Under the pieces are notes generated by a model, which saw nothing but the letters and a program-made list of their open reading frames with translations, was not told the origin of the DNA and did no database searches. The position numbers and the translations under genes were made by a program. 13,752 nucleotides of DNA from Patescibacteria group bacterium (GTDB lineage Bacteria; Patescibacteriota; Dojkabacteria; SC72; T1SED10-24). Shown piece by piece: positions 13,300-13,752 of this stretch. The first letter of the stretch is position 1; the number at the start of each line of letters is the position of its first letter. The DNA lies in assembly GCA_007130415.1 (NCBI GenBank), contig SLSN01000014.1, forward strand, positions 1 through 13,752, read 5' to 3'.

Positions 13300-13752
13300 T
13301 TACTCTTTTTCATTATACCCTAATCCTGATGCGTCTTTCAAATTTGGAAAAACAAACAGAGCCGCACCAATACCAAACAAGATACCGGTAATTAATTTTT
13401 TATGCATACTAAGAAGATACGCCTCTGGTACCCAAGCTATATCAAAAAACATAACAGCAAATTGAAAAATACCATCAAAAGCCATAGGTAACATCAGGAG
13501 TAATATAATAGACCAATGTACCCTTACAATTTTTTTCTTTACGTTCATAAAAATCACAAGAAGCAAACCCATCAAAGCCAAGGCAGAATAAATGCCCACA
13601 TCCCTAATACAAAAGGCAACTTTGTAACCTATTTCCTCATTGCCCCAATACCCAGCTCCTGTAGAGACTAAACTGTTTTCTGGGACAACACCTAATTCCT
13701 TTAATTCATCCAAAGTATAAAAGTATTGCGAATTTTCTCCTCCAAAAAGAAA
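13300..13752 (-). CDS. DUF2085 membrane protein, N-terminus cut by window edge
   Basis: Partial: the frame stays open to the right edge, giving about 151 visible codons, so the TTG at 13711-13713 is not a credible start. Residues ahead of it read FLFGGENSQYFYTLDEL, matching the SFFL-type segment of DUF2085 proteins. Further motifs are EIGYKVAFCIRDVGIYSAL (the family C-x-R-x-x-G-IY signature) and LPMAFDGIFQF, then HKKLITGILFGIGAALFVFP, a typical C-terminal helix. Several TM helices are present and function is unknown; the family sits in the membrane with a CxxC-like Cys/Arg signature. It is the most upstream visible gene of the minus-strand cluster with the AI-2E permease and the split PEP-synthase homologue, 27 nt before the permease. 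Its promoter lies outside the window. Confidence 0.85.
   Translation of the reverse strand, partial: FLFGGENSQYFYTLDELKELGVVPENSLVSTGAGYWGNEEIGYKVAFCIRDVGIYSALALMGLLLVIFMNVKKKIVRVHWSIILLLMLPMAFDGIFQFAVMFFDIAWVPEAYLLSMHKKLITGILFGIGAALFVFPNLKDASGLGYNEKE

Noticed and set aside
13711..13713. TTG as the start of the DUF2085 gene
   Set aside because: The frame is open upstream to the window edge with family-like residues (FLFGGENSQYFYTL), so the gene is simply cut.
1..13752. Recoded TGA (code 4 or 25)
   Set aside because: No TGA stop is seen, but the real genes also have no in-frame TGA and are full length; TAA and TAG dominance is expected at low GC.
1..13752. CRISPR array, insertion sequence, tRNA or rRNA
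   Set aside because: No direct repeats with spacers, no terminal inverted repeats or transposase, and no cloverleaf in the short gaps; nearly every base is within a protein gene.

Overview
This is an AT-rich window (about one third GC by eye). It carries eleven complete or partial protein genes and two more that together make up one split enzyme. There is almost no intergenic space, no rRNA, tRNA or CRISPR array, and no insertion sequence. Compact gene packing, lysine/glutamate-rich tails, fragmentary central-carbon enzymes and the lack of Shine-Dalgarno (SD) sequences at every start I examined suggest a reduced-genome bacterium of the Patescibacteria/CPR type. That placement is inference; no marker gene fixes the lineage. 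Stops are TAA or TAG (no TGA among eleven seen), and no real gene has an in-frame TGA, so the standard bacterial code fits.

Layout. (1) Positions 1-3142, minus strand, is a cell-envelope cluster read right to left: DgkA-type lipid kinase, a 250-aa two-TM protein, then a class A penicillin-binding protein that runs off the left edge. (2) Positions 3169-5187, plus strand, hold histidyl-tRNA synthetase followed by an OmpR/PhoB-type response regulator. (3) Positions 5175-8687, minus strand, hold MutS and then a membrane protein resembling a degenerate histidine kinase, whose 3' end overlaps the regulator's by 13 bases. (4) Positions 8775-9404, plus strand, hold a small single-pass membrane protein with an intrinsic terminator just beyond its stop, lying inside the coding region of the convergent gene. 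(5) Positions 9401-13752, minus strand, read right to left: partial DUF2085 membrane protein, AI-2E-family permease, an N-terminal PEP-synthase half (ATP-binding domain), and a C-terminal half (phosphohistidine plus PEP-binding domains).

Most notable signals. The PEP synthase homologue is split into two adjacent ORFs. Its C-terminal half keeps the fold-level sequence but has lost the swivelling histidine (Asp in its place), the arginine of the PEP site and the catalytic cysteine, so it looks like a two-subunit pseudoenzyme or a repurposed ATP-dependent device. The sensor-kinase-like protein keeps an H-box and N-box but no visible G-boxes, and it faces the response regulator tail to tail. No start has a recognisable SD; five have a -10-like hexamer ending 5-7 nt before the ATG, which would give leaderless mRNAs. 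HisRS has Thr at the motif 3 arginine position.

Functionally, the left cluster serves peptidoglycan synthesis (lipid carrier phosphorylation and glycan polymerisation/cross-linking). The middle holds translation, signalling and mismatch repair. The right cluster is a membrane/PEP-synthase-like operon of unknown purpose.
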